From contig JBLINB010000013.1 in assembly GCA_047638975.1 (NCBI GenBank), positions 1 to 38,701 of the forward strand: a DNA stretch of 38,701 nucleotides, written 5' to 3'. The position numbers and the translations under genes are program-made. Source of the stretch: JAPKEZ01 sp047638975 (GTDB lineage Bacteria; Planctomycetota; UBA1135). Shown in pieces: positions 24,541-32,749 of this stretch (the first letter of the stretch is position 1; each line of letters starts with the position of its first letter). Below the pieces are notes generated by a model. That model did no database searches, was not told the origin of the DNA, and saw only the letters and a list, made by a program, of their open reading frames with translations.

Positions 24541-25878
24541 ATGATTACCAAACAAATTAATATAGCCTTAGTGCACTTAGGCTGTGCCCGCAACCTGATT
24601 GATTCAGAGAACATCCTCGGACGTCTAGGCGCCGAAGGATTTACTCTAACAGGTGATGTTGATCAGGCCGATGTGGCAATTCTGAATACCTGTAGTTTTA
24701 TCGGTCCGGCACGCGACGAGTCCGAAGCTTCGATCAACGAGTTACTCGAAGCCAAGCGTTCGGGTAATTTACGTGGCGTAATTGTTGCTGGCTGTCTGCC
24801 AGAAAAGTTTCGCGATGAAGTTGTAGCTAAGTTTCCAGAGGTCGATGCCTTTCTCGGGCTAAGCGATTACTCAAACGTCGCGCGCATTGTCGAAGACGTT
24901 CTCAAAGGTAGAAAAGTGCACGAGCTATCAGGCGGACGCGCTCCGCAAGGTCAGGGCGAGTTTGTGCGTTTGCTGCAAACACCACGCTCTTATGCATATT
25001 TGCGTCCAAGCCATGGCTGCGATCATAAGTGCGCATTTTGCATTATCCCGCAAATACGTGGTAAGCAATCATCGAAGCCAGTTGACGCAGTCGTAAAAGA
25101 AACCGAGTTGCTTGTAGCGCAGGGCGTCCGCGAAATAAATTTAGTGGCTGAAGATACTACGGGTTATGGCACAGACATGGGGAAAGGTGCGGCGCGCTTG
25201 CCTGAATTGGTAGAAGCGATGGCGCAGGTCGATGGGCTAAAATGGCTGCGCGTGATGTACGCTTACCCAAACAACTTTCCGTGGCGTTTGACAGAGGTAA
25301 TGAATCAATACGACAATGTATTGCCTTATCTCGACATACCTACACAGCACGTTTCCACACCTGTGCTTAAAAGAATGCTGCGCGGTGGCACTAGCGAGAC
25401 CGTCCGCAAAACAATGGCGCGCTTGCGTAATGAAGTGCCGAACATCGCCTTGCGCACTACCGTTTTGGTCGGCCACCCTGGTGAGGGTCGTGCAGAATTC
25501 GAAGAGCTGCTTGAGTGGATGAAAGAATTTCGTTTCGAGCGACTAGGTGCTTTTGCCTTTTCTCCCGAGGCAAACACTCCAGCAGGCCAAGACGCCGATC
25601 GTTGCTCGCACGAAGAAGCTCTTGATAGACAAGCCGAATTAATGGAATTGCAAGCGCAGATCCATGCCGAGTATCAGCAAAGCTTGGTCGGCACCACCAC
25701 TACGGTGTTAATTGACGACGCCAGCGGCGACACTGCACTTGGTCGCACCTGGGCCGATGCGCCTGAGGTAGACGGCATTGTGAAAATATATGACCCGCAA
25801 CATAACCTCTCAACAGGGGCGATGGTTGAGGCTACAATAACCGCTGCTGACGGCTACGACTTACAGGCCGAAGTGTAA
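24541..25878 (+). CDS. rimO: Ribosomal protein S12 methylthiotransferase RimO
   Basis: A radical-SAM enzyme that methylthiolates the conserved Asp of ribosomal protein S12. Two iron-sulfur sites are visible: Cys15, Cys51 and Cys85 in the N-terminal UPF0004 domain, and Cys160, Cys164 and Cys167 in GCDHKCAFCIIP. DIPTQHVSTPVLKRMLRG and FSPEANTPA support RimO over MiaB. A C-terminal TRAM domain covers about the last 65 residues. At 445 residues the length is normal. One base separates it from ftsK, and there is no ribosome-binding site. Confidence 0.94.
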   Translation: MITKQINIALVHLGCARNLIDSENILGRLGAEGFTLTGDVDQADVAILNTCSFIGPARDESEASINELLEAKRSGNLRGVIVAGCLPEKFRDEVVAKFPEVDAFLGLSDYSNVARIVEDVLKGRKVHELSGGRAPQGQGEFVRLLQTPRSYAYLRPSHGCDHKCAFCIIPQIRGKQSSKPVDAVVKETELLVAQGVREINLVAEDTTGYGTDMGKGAARLPELVEAMAQVDGLKWLRVMYAYPNNFPWRLTEVMNQYDNVLPYLDIPTQHVSTPVLKRMLRGGTSETVRKTMARLRNEVPNIALRTTVLVGHPGEGRAEFEELLEWMKEFRFERLGAFAFSPEANTPAGQDADRCSHEEALDRQAELMELQAQIHAEYQQSLVGTTTTVLIDDASGDTALGRTWADAPEVDGIVKIYDPQHNLSTGAMVEATITAADGYDLQAEV

Positions 25879-25885
25879 ACGGTTA

Positions 25886-26545
25886 ATGATAATAGCTAAA
25901 CAAGTTCCGAACATCATTACTTTAGCCAGACTAGTGTTGGCAGTAATGGCATTTTATTATATGTCATCACTTATTTCTAATGGCGAAAATGGCGCCAGCG
26001 ATGATGTGCTCCGCGCTTCCGCTTTTGCAGCCTTTTGGTATTTCTTTATTGCTGCCATTACAGATTGGCTAGACGGATTTCTTGCACGCCGCAACGGTTG
26101 GCTCACAGCCTTCGGGCGCATCGCCGACCCAGTTGTCGATAAAATATTGATTCTCGGTATCATGGCTTATCTATCCGCGAGCAACAGCTATTACGAGCGG
26201 CCAGGCGATTGGCATGTGGTGATGCCAGTTTGGGCAGTCGTTCTATCGTTAGGGCGCGAATTTTTAGTTACAGCATTGCGCGGCATGGTCGAGTCAGCCG
26301 GTAAACAATTCCCCGCAGATGGCTTTGGCAAAATAAAAATGCTAACCCAAGCCATTTATGTCGGCACAGCCCTTGGCGCATTTGCCGAAGTCCCAGAGTT
26401 CTTGCATTTGCCGCAGTTAGCCTTACTCCGCGAACCATGGTTCTTCTTTTCCTTGTTCTGGCTGATGATAGCAGTGACAGTCTTCTCGGGCATCAAGTAC
26501 TGCATCACAGGTGCACGGATGCTTTCCGATTCCATCAATGACTGA
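25886..26545 (+). CDS. pgsA: CDP-diacylglycerol-glycerol-3-phosphate 3-phosphatidyltransferase
   Basis: An integral-membrane enzyme forming phosphatidylglycerol phosphate. The CDP-alcohol phosphotransferase motif DG-x2-AR-x8-G-x3-D-x3-D is intact: Asp60, Asp63, Gly64, Ala67, Arg68, Gly77, Asp81 and Asp85. The N-terminus VPNIITLARLVLAVMAFYYM is typical of PgsA. Several hydrophobic segments span the 219 residues. It lies 7 bases after rimO, and its last 8 bases overlap the start of the sigma-54 activator gene. Confidence 0.92.
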   Translation: MIIAKQVPNIITLARLVLAVMAFYYMSSLISNGENGASDDVLRASAFAAFWYFFIAAITDWLDGFLARRNGWLTAFGRIADPVVDKILILGIMAYLSASNSYYERPGDWHVVMPVWAVVLSLGREFLVTALRGMVESAGKQFPADGFGKIKMLTQAIYVGTALGAFAEVPEFLHLPQLALLREPWFFFSLFWLMIAVTVFSGIKYCITGARMLSDSIND

Positions 26546-27434
26546 TCAAATCGAAGAACTGCTTATTTACCTCGAGGGTCTCGATGAACTAAGTAGTAGC
26601 TCTAAGCGCCAAGCCGTATCTTTATTACGCGGATGGCTCGATAGTCAGACATGTCGCGAGTTAGTTGACAATGATGAGATACCTTCTCAGTTTGATATCG
26701 TTGGCGAGTCGGCAGTAATGCAAAACATATTTCAGTTGCTGTCTAAGTTGACGCGTGCTGATATTCCGGTATTAGTGCTGGGCGAATCCGGTACCGGCAA
26801 AGAGTTAATTGCTAAAGCCTTGCATAAATATAGTCCGCGTCGCAAGAAGAAGCTAATCGCTGTAAACTGTGCAGCAATACCTGCGAATCTACTAGAGGCA
26901 GAAATTTTTGGGCATGTGAAAGGGTCCTTCACCGGCGCCCATAAAGACCGTCTAGGTTATGCAGAAGCTGCCGACGGCGGCGTACTGTTCTTAGATGAAA
27001 TAGGTGAGATTGCATATGAGTTGCAGGCTAAGATGCTGCGATTTTTGCAAGATGGCGAAATCCGCGCTGTTGGCTCGAATGTCACAAAAAAAGTAAACGT
27101 GCGAGTCATCGCAGCGACCAATTGCGATTTGTTAGGACAAGTCAAGGCGGGTAAATTTCGTGAAGATTTGTATTACCGCTTAGCTGTATTTACTTTGTCA
27201 TTACCAGCATTGCGCGAGCGCGAAGGCGACGTCCCGCACTTAGTAAACTTTTTCTTGAATCAACAGCAGGCCAATTCGATGCCGTCAGCCGAAATTAGCT
27301 CCGCAGCACTTGAGACTTTAGCTAAAGGTCAGTGGCCTGGCAATATTAGACAGTTGCAAAACGAGTTGTTGCGTGCCGCAACATTTGCCAGTAACGGCGT
27401 AATCGAGGTTACTGATCTGTCTGAGAATTTATAA
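26538..27434 (+). CDS. Sigma-54 activator-type AAA+ ATPase lacking receiver and DNA-binding domains
   Basis: A 298-residue protein that is almost only the central AAA+ domain of NtrC-type activators. Residues 1-50 are a short helical segment. Walker A GESGTGKE lies at 82-89, the sigma-54 contact loop reads GSFTGA at 129-134 (Ser for the usual Ala), and Walker B FLDEIGE is at 151-157. FREDLYYRLAVF and WPGNIRQLQNELLRA complete the family pattern. There is no receiver domain, and the protein stops before a Fis-type helix-turn-helix. It may act without binding an enhancer or with a partner protein. I used the ATG at 26538, which overlaps pgsA. The 3' end overlaps the convergent membrane-protein gene by 26 bases. 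Confidence 0.88.
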   Translation: MTDQIEELLIYLEGLDELSSSSKRQAVSLLRGWLDSQTCRELVDNDEIPSQFDIVGESAVMQNIFQLLSKLTRADIPVLVLGESGTGKELIAKALHKYSPRRKKKLIAVNCAAIPANLLEAEIFGHVKGSFTGAHKDRLGYAEAADGGVLFLDEIGEIAYELQAKMLRFLQDGEIRAVGSNVTKKVNVRVIAATNCDLLGQVKAGKFREDLYYRLAVFTLSLPALREREGDVPHLVNFFLNQQQANSMPSAEISSAALETLAKGQWPGNIRQLQNELLRAATFASNGVIEVTDLSENL

Positions 27435-27768
27435 GTTCTGTTTGCTGGCTAAGCGTAAAGTCTTTTTCGAAGTTCGTTCGCGGCGCGACAATTTTAAATG
27501 CAAAAGTTAATGCAAAAGTTAATAGTAATAAAACAATGCCTAAAACATAAGTGTCGATTAAGAAGCGGCGGTCCCATCTTTTGCGTTCGCTATAGAGCCG
27601 CTTTATCTCGTCGCGTGATCTAAACTCTCCGGACCAAGCAAATAGCTCGTCTTCAGCATTTTCGACGGCTTGCTGCTGCAAGTCCTCGAGCATGCTTTCC
27701 ATGAGCTGCGCGCGATAGCGTTGAAGCAAATCATGTTTGTTGCGCGTGATGTCTGAGACGGTAGTCAT
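27409..27768 (-). CDS. Small single-pass membrane protein in polysaccharide operon (119 residues)
   Basis: I do not recognise this family. Residues 1-70 are charged and helical (LLQRYRAQLMESMLEDLQQQ, then AENAEDELFAWSGEFRSRDE-like sequence) and probably cytoplasmic. One membrane helix covers about 72-92 (YVLGIVLLLLTFALTFAFK), followed by a short outside tail. The ATG overlaps the stop of the upstream 90-residue gene as TAATG, so it is translated with the Wzz-like group and is the last gene of that operon. Its 3' end runs 26 bases into the sigma-54 activator gene on the other strand. Confidence 0.72.
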   Translation of the reverse strand: MTTVSDITRNKHDLLQRYRAQLMESMLEDLQQQAVENAEDELFAWSGEFRSRDEIKRLYSERKRWDRRFLIDTYVLGIVLLLLTFALTFAFKIVAPRTNFEKDFTLSQQTELINSQTDQ

Positions 27769-28040
27769 TATAAAACGGTTACTAGGCTACGAATGGTATA
27801 CACACAAACAAACACGGCTACGGTGCCGATGAAAGCACCTAGTCCGATATGGAAAAATAGTTTTGCAATTCGCCCGGACAGTTTGTCATAAGACGTTGGT
27901 GGTGGCGGGCTGATATCGCCACGCTGTATTGCTTCGAGATGTAATAAGTCAAAAATATCGCGGCGCACTTTATTGGCAACCTGCTCCTTTACCAGTTCGG
28001 GTATCTCGGAAAATTCTTGTTGGTAAGTTTCGTTTACCAT
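27768..28040 (-). CDS. Small single-pass membrane protein downstream of Wzz (90 residues)
   Basis: I do not recognise this family. About 60 mostly charged residues (IPELVKEQVANKVRRDIFDL and a PPPPTSYDKLSGR turn) precede one membrane helix at about 62-86 (FFHIGLGAFIGTVAVFVCVY). The layout, cytoplasmic N-terminus and a helix near the C-terminus, resembles the next gene, which starts on its stop codon (TAATG). The gene starts 7 bases inside the end of the Wzz-like gene. Coupling to a chain-length determinant suggests a role in polysaccharide export or its control, but this is inference. Confidence 0.72.
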   Translation of the reverse strand: MVNETYQQEFSEIPELVKEQVANKVRRDIFDLLHLEAIQRGDISPPPPTSYDKLSGRIAKLFFHIGLGAFIGTVAVFVCVYTIRSLVTVL

Positions 28041-29365
28041 GGGGCGTCCTCGCGATAACGACCGATTTGTTCGCCTACAATGATAAGCAACATCGAGGCT
28101 GCTACTCCTAGTACGCCTGCGACTAGAAGGTTAATCCATAAAATCGGAAAGTACGGCTTGGTTGCCTCTACAGGGGCTTCGGCTGTCATTAAAAACGAAG
28201 CAGTGCGTGACATGTATAGCGCCAATTCGGCATGGCGGTCACGCTGTTGGCGTAAAGTTTCGCGAACATTACGCAATTCAGAATCAAGCACTTCGCTATT
28301 TGACTTAAGTAGATTCAATTGACGTAAACGCGTTTTAGACTCAGTAAGCAAAGCAGTGTAATGCTCTTTTTGTACATCAAGACCAACCTTGCTAACCTTA
28401 AATTCAGAGATGCGTGATTCGTAATTGGCTCGCAAGTCGTCGTTGCTGAATGAGCGGGTACCCTCGATGACTAATGTCTCTGCAGCTAATTGTTCTAGTA
28501 ACAGGCTTAGCTTATTATTGAGCGCAATTGCTTCTGGGGTCTTGTCAGTAAACGTCAGCTTTGCGTTCTCGATTTCTAGCTCGGTAGCCGCAATTTGTGA
28601 ATTCAGCTGATTGATGCGTGGGTTTTGGACTTCGGTGTATCCTGATTGACTGAATTCAGGACGCTCTTCAAAGTTTTTAATGACTTCCATTTGTTGCTTT
28701 TCTAGAGAGGCTAGTGCAGATGCATTACTTTCTAATGCCTCTTGGAAGCGGTTAACTCGCCCGTGGTACTGCGTGATTTCTGTTACAAAATCGATGGCGC
28801 TATTTGTCTCTAAAAATTGCTGCCGCTGTGACTCTAGGCCAGTGACAGCAGTATTTGACTGGTCAATGGCTGCAACTAAAGTTTGCACATTTTCTGCGAC
28901 ACGTTGCTTGGTGGTGGTGTCAAGCATCCTTTTAAATTCACGCAGATAAGTCTCTGCGATCTGGCGCGCGATGCGGGGTTCAGCATCGTAAGCCGTGATG
29001 ACAATGAAATTAAAAGTATCGAGAGCGAATTTGACGTTGTCTTTTAGCCACGCTGAATTCCGACCTTCGATCTGCGAAGCAACAGTGGTGCGCAATTCTG
29101 CAGAATGTAATACCCCGAGTAAAGCTGTTTGAGTTTCGGTGTTCGCCGTTGGCAGCTTCGGGGCGGTTGGCAAGTTGCCAGCCTCTTCGGAGAGTGATAA
29201 AGTGTCGGACTGAGCGGGTAGGTAGCATCGCGCCTGAGAACGATAGGTCTCGCCCATCATGTCAGTAGCAATGAATGCGGCAATCATAGCAACAGCTGTA
29301 ACGACAGCTATTACATAAATTCTCTCATAAATGAGAATCATCGGCCCTTTGTTCTGTAGACTCAC
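28034..29365 (-). CDS. Wzz/GumC-like polysaccharide chain-length determinant
   Basis: A 443-residue inner-membrane protein of the polysaccharide co-polymerase type. One membrane helix lies near the N-terminus (about 14-34, IYVIAVVTAVAMIAAFIAT) and one near the C-terminus (about 408-430, LWINLLVAGVLGVAASMLLI). A long periplasmic helical region with coiled coils lies between them (about 160-390). The C-terminal PYFPILWINL just before the second helix is where Wzz proteins have their Pro-rich motif. No tyrosine-kinase domain is fused and none is adjacent. The start is GTG at 29365, forming GTGA with a stop in the upstream frame; an ATG at 29341 is possible. Confidence 0.82.
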   Translation of the reverse strand: MSLQNKGPMILIYERIYVIAVVTAVAMIAAFIATDMMGETYRSQARCYLPAQSDTLSLSEEAGNLPTAPKLPTANTETQTALLGVLHSAELRTTVASQIEGRNSAWLKDNVKFALDTFNFIVITAYDAEPRIARQIAETYLREFKRMLDTTTKQRVAENVQTLVAAIDQSNTAVTGLESQRQQFLETNSAIDFVTEITQYHGRVNRFQEALESNASALASLEKQQMEVIKNFEERPEFSQSGYTEVQNPRINQLNSQIAATELEIENAKLTFTDKTPEAIALNNKLSLLLEQLAAETLVIEGTRSFSNDDLRANYESRISEFKVSKVGLDVQKEHYTALLTESKTRLRQLNLLKSNSEVLDSELRNVRETLRQQRDRHAELALYMSRTASFLMTAEAPVEATKPYFPILWINLLVAGVLGVAASMLLIIVGEQIGRYREDAPW

Positions 29366-29520
29366 GATTTGGTTGGGTTGAGGGGTGCAAAATCTCTGAC
29401 GCTGTCTATTTTAAGGCGTGCACTTGCAAAATTAAACTGCATAAGTTTACGACGAAACAAGCGCGAGGGCACCATAGATTGTAAGTTATTTAATTCTTTG
29501 AGTTTAAGTAGATCTTGAGG
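29362..29520 (-). other. Protein-like open frame between the GT2 and Wzz-like genes
   Basis: After the stop of the GT2 gene at 29490, another minus-strand frame stays open and ends with TGA exactly at the GTG of the Wzz-like gene (GTGA). It encodes sequence such as VPSRLFRRKLMQFNFASARL then KIDSVRDFAPLNPTKS. Either it is the original C-terminus of the GT2 protein, lost by a frameshift near the AAACTCAAAG stretch, or a small separate ORF of about 37 residues. I cannot decide from one sequence. Confidence 0.35.
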
Positions 29521-30452
29521 CCACTGATTCGCCCTCGAATTGCGGGCCATACCGCCGTTATCCCGAGTAAATATCGATTCTTCAGAAAAACTGAAGCGAT
29601 GCTGCCCAGTAGCCCCCACAAAAGCCCGGGGCACGGAAAATTACCAATCAAAATCGCGAACGGCAAATGAAGTATTCGTCCTAACATGCCGTAGTGCTTG
29701 AGCAGTACAAAAGTTTCATTCGCAGCATTATTGTGGATGGCCGCTGAATCGAAGCGCCCGGTATTGAGGACGCGCGGCGCCTCGTAATGGTCCACCTCAG
29801 CTTCTGGGTCGAAAACAAGTTTATATCCTTGTTCGGATACGCCGAGACAGGCATCTAGCTCGTACCTGAAGCAATCGCCGAGTAATCTAGACTCGAATCC
29901 ACCTTGGTTGCGCAATGCCGCAATGAGCAAGGTCATGTTGGCGCCACGGAAGTGCTGCGAGGGCACTAGCGACTTTGAGTGACGCGTGCTTTGGTCAAGG
30001 ATCAGCCCAGGGAAGAGGACTCGGTTTTGGTAGCGTGCGGCCTTAATTTCTGGCTTGCCATTAACGATGTTTATCGGAGGGCCAGCTACACCACCTATCT
30101 TAGGATCAGATTCGTAGTGGCGCGCGATGTTCTCCAGCCAAAAAGGGCGGGCAATAGCGTCGTCGTCAATAAGGCAAGCGACGTCGCCAGTAGCGGCATC
30201 GAGTAGTGCATTCTCGGCAACGACAATGCCCGGCTCGGTGAGCATGACCTTTACGATGTTTAACTTACTACGACGAGCAATGAAGTTGTCTGCCACCGCA
30301 ACTCCTTCCGGGTCGAGGTCGCCGCGTAACGAAATTAGAACTTCATCTGGACGGCGTGTCTGCAACTCGAGTGCCTCAAGATTTTGGCGCAATAAATCAG
30401 GGCGCTTTAATGTTGGCAGAAAAACAGAAAACTTGAGCTTGGTAGTATTCAT
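29490..30452 (-). CDS. GT2-family glycosyltransferase
   Basis: A 320-residue GT-A-fold glycosyltransferase. VFLPTLKRPDLLRQNLEALE opens the nucleotide-sugar fold and CLIDDDAIARPFWL near residues 93-106 carries the metal-binding acidic motif. GGVAGPPINIVNG and the ED-like region LLGDCFRYELD follow, and a hydrophobic C-terminal part (about 265-305) may associate with the membrane. It would add a sugar during assembly of the surface polysaccharide. The ATG lies 3 bases after the stop of the preceding GT4 gene. The C-terminus may be shortened by a frameshift (see the open frame downstream). Confidence 0.88.
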   Translation of the reverse strand: MNTTKLKFSVFLPTLKRPDLLRQNLEALELQTRRPDEVLISLRGDLDPEGVAVADNFIARRSKLNIVKVMLTEPGIVVAENALLDAATGDVACLIDDDAIARPFWLENIARHYESDPKIGGVAGPPINIVNGKPEIKAARYQNRVLFPGLILDQSTRHSKSLVPSQHFRGANMTLLIAALRNQGGFESRLLGDCFRYELDACLGVSEQGYKLVFDPEAEVDHYEAPRVLNTGRFDSAAIHNNAANETFVLLKHYGMLGRILHLPFAILIGNFPCPGLLWGLLGSIASVFLKNRYLLGITAVWPAIRGRISGLKIYLNSKN

Positions 30453-30455
30453 TTT

Positions 30456-31598
30456 CTAGCGTTGCTCTAAAGCAGTATTGTAGGCTTGTAGATGTTGCTC
30501 GGCAGTGCGTTGCCAAGTAAATTTAGCGGCATGCTTAAGTCCTCGGGCGATCATCTCTGAGCGTAAAACCGGGTCATTCACTAAGCTCAATAAGGCGTCG
30601 GCAATTTGCTGCTCGTCATTGGGATTGACTAGCAGTCCGGCATCACCGGTAACTTCGGTTAAAGAACATGCATCGGCGGCGACAACGGGTGCGCCACAAG
30701 CCATGGCTTCGATAACGGGTATGCCAAATCCTTCAAGAAATGAAACAAGGGCGAAGGCGTCGCAGGTCGAGTAAAGGCGTGGGATATCTTCGCGGTCAAC
30801 AAAACCTGGAAGCACAACATCTGTGTCATGCTGGCGGCTCACAATGCGCTGCCACATTTCATCGAACAACCACCCTTGCGCTCCGGCGAGAATTAATTTC
30901 CCGGGGTATCCCTGTTGTTTCATTATTTGAAACGCTGCGCACAAGCCTTCAATGTTTTTGTTTGGCTGTAGGGTTCCGAGGTAAAGAATGAATTTTTCTT
31001 TAACTGCGTAGCGTTCGGCAATGCGCTGGCGATCAGCTTGCGGGTTTTTAGTGGGTTCCAAGCCCGGAGTGATGCCATGGTATATAGCTTGCACGTGCTC
31101 AGGGTCAATCTGAAAATGTTCAACAATGTCACGCTTCGAAAATTCAGAAACAGTAATCACTCGGTGCGCTCGTTTTGCAGACGGCGGCACCAACCTTTTG
31201 CGGTCAGCAATCCATTCACGAGGTAAGCCCTCGGGAGCACGGATAAAAGCCAAGTCGTGAATCGTCACAACGCGCGCGGCATTACGAGTGTGCGCCATCA
31301 AGTCAAAGGGCCCATGCAGTACATCATGTTTTCCGGCGACCCATTCTGTTGGGATATGCAAATTGCGCAAAATCTGTGGCGGTATTTGCGTAAGAGAATA
31401 CTGATCAATACCACTAATACGGCAGGTCTCAAGCATTTTAGGCTTATGCTTGCTGCGCGTAAAATTAAAGAATAGTTCTATGTCTAGCTCGCCTTTTAAA
31501 AGCTGTAGATTGGTTAACAACTCTAGTCCATAGACATAAGCACCACCTTTGTGGTATCCGGAAAGCGCCATGCCGGTGGCATCGAAAAGGAGTTTCAT
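30456..31598 (-). CDS. GT4-family glycosyltransferase
   Basis: A 380-residue GT-B-fold retaining glycosyltransferase. The N-terminal half has GGAYVYGLELL and VVTIHDLAFIRAPEGL. The C-terminal half has FILYLGTLQPNKNIEGL, LAGAQGWL, VVLPGFVDREDIPRLYSTCD and the E-x7-E donor-sugar motif in EGFGIPVIEAMACG. Probably cytoplasmic or loosely membrane-bound. Its ATG overlaps the stop of the next upstream GT4 gene by one base (TAATG). Similar in build to that neighbour, so the two may be old duplicates that now add different sugars. Confidence 0.92.
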   Translation of the reverse strand: MKLLFDATGMALSGYHKGGAYVYGLELLTNLQLLKGELDIELFFNFTRSKHKPKMLETCRISGIDQYSLTQIPPQILRNLHIPTEWVAGKHDVLHGPFDLMAHTRNAARVVTIHDLAFIRAPEGLPREWIADRKRLVPPSAKRAHRVITVSEFSKRDIVEHFQIDPEHVQAIYHGITPGLEPTKNPQADRQRIAERYAVKEKFILYLGTLQPNKNIEGLCAAFQIMKQQGYPGKLILAGAQGWLFDEMWQRIVSRQHDTDVVLPGFVDREDIPRLYSTCDAFALVSFLEGFGIPVIEAMACGAPVVAADACSLTEVTGDAGLLVNPNDEQQIADALLSLVNDPVLRSEMIARGLKHAAKFTWQRTAEQHLQAYNTALEQR

Positions 31599-32749
31599 TA
31601 ACTTAGAGACAGGGTTTGGCGATAGGCGCTAAATGTTTCGTCGGCGCATTTGGTCCAAGAGAAATGAGTAGAACGGGCTAAGCCTTGGCGTCTCATTTTA
31701 TCAAACATGGCGTCGTCGGCGTCAAGCTGCTCTATCAAAGTCTTTAATCTTTCGACATCGTCAGCATCAAAAAATTCAGCAGCATCACCAGCAACTTCCG
31801 GCAAGGAGCCGCGATCCGAACAAAGCACCGGGGTACCGGCAGCCATTGCTTCAACGATGGGCATTCCGAATCCTTCGTAGCGTGATGGTAAAACTAAAGC
31901 ACGCGCGCCAGCAACTAAAGGGGCAATGTGCTGCTGTTCGACAAAGCCTAAGAATTTTACGCGGCCTTCCAGTGCCGGTAATTCTTTAACAAGGTCTTGC
32001 ACTATTTCAGATTTCCATCCAGCGCGACCACCAATAACTAAGTCGGCATTCAAGCCTGACTCGAGTGCCATGCCGAAGGCGCGCAACAACAGCTCAATAT
32101 TTTTCTTTGCTTCAACAGAACCAATAAACAAAAAGTAGGGCCGCGAGGTAATCGCTAGTTCCTTTCTTACTTCAGTGATGCGCTCTTCGTTTTGATAGGC
32201 ATTACGAAACTCTTCGCTGACTCCCATGTACACGACTTGCGTGCGTCCACGCGGCACGCTGTAGTGTTTTATCAAATCATTTTGCGTATGCACGGAATTA
32301 CAAATCCAGTAATCGGCACGTCCAGCAAGATCGGCGGTGCCGTCCATTAAATGATGTACCCATTCGCTCTTCAGATACTGCGGATGATGCAGATACATCA
32401 AGTCGTGTGCGGTGACGACTAATTTGCCGGAAGTCTTGAACTTGAATATCGGCTCGGGGACATGAACGACATCGTGCTGGCCAGTGAACCATTCGAGTCT
32501 AGCTCCGATGCGCATTAGGCCTGATAGGAAATCAGGTGAAGCCCACCAGTGATGTGTGCTGCTCGCAAGCTCGGCATGTTTCTTGAGCGCGCGCAAATGC
32601 TTAGGATTTAAGAACGCCGTAAATAAAGAGAGCTCGGCGTCGGCAGCGTGGAGCTTCATCAACTCTGGTACCAGGTTGTGCCAATAAGAATCAATGCCTC
32701 CGAAGTCGGTAACCCGGGCAAGCCGGTGAGCCTCTAGTAAAATTTTCAC
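31598..32749 (-). CDS. GT4-family glycosyltransferase
   Basis: A 383-residue GT-B glycosyltransferase. FGGIDSYWHNLVPELMKL forms the N-terminal acceptor-side loop, and LVVTAHDLMYLHHPQYLKSE parallels the neighbour gene. FLFIGSVEAKKNIELLLRAF and RYEGFGMPIVEAMAAGTPVL carry the donor-binding signature. The start is GTG at 32749, which overlaps the upstream TGA (GTGA). The open frame continues to an ATG at 32821, but that would overlap the upstream gene by 76 bases and adds 24 residues unlike the family. Confidence 0.9.
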   Translation of the reverse strand: MKILLEAHRLARVTDFGGIDSYWHNLVPELMKLHAADAELSLFTAFLNPKHLRALKKHAELASSTHHWWASPDFLSGLMRIGARLEWFTGQHDVVHVPEPIFKFKTSGKLVVTAHDLMYLHHPQYLKSEWVHHLMDGTADLAGRADYWICNSVHTQNDLIKHYSVPRGRTQVVYMGVSEEFRNAYQNEERITEVRKELAITSRPYFLFIGSVEAKKNIELLLRAFGMALESGLNADLVIGGRAGWKSEIVQDLVKELPALEGRVKFLGFVEQQHIAPLVAGARALVLPSRYEGFGMPIVEAMAAGTPVLCSDRGSLPEVAGDAAEFFDADDVERLKTLIEQLDADDAMFDKMRRQGLARSTHFSWTKCADETFSAYRQTLSLS

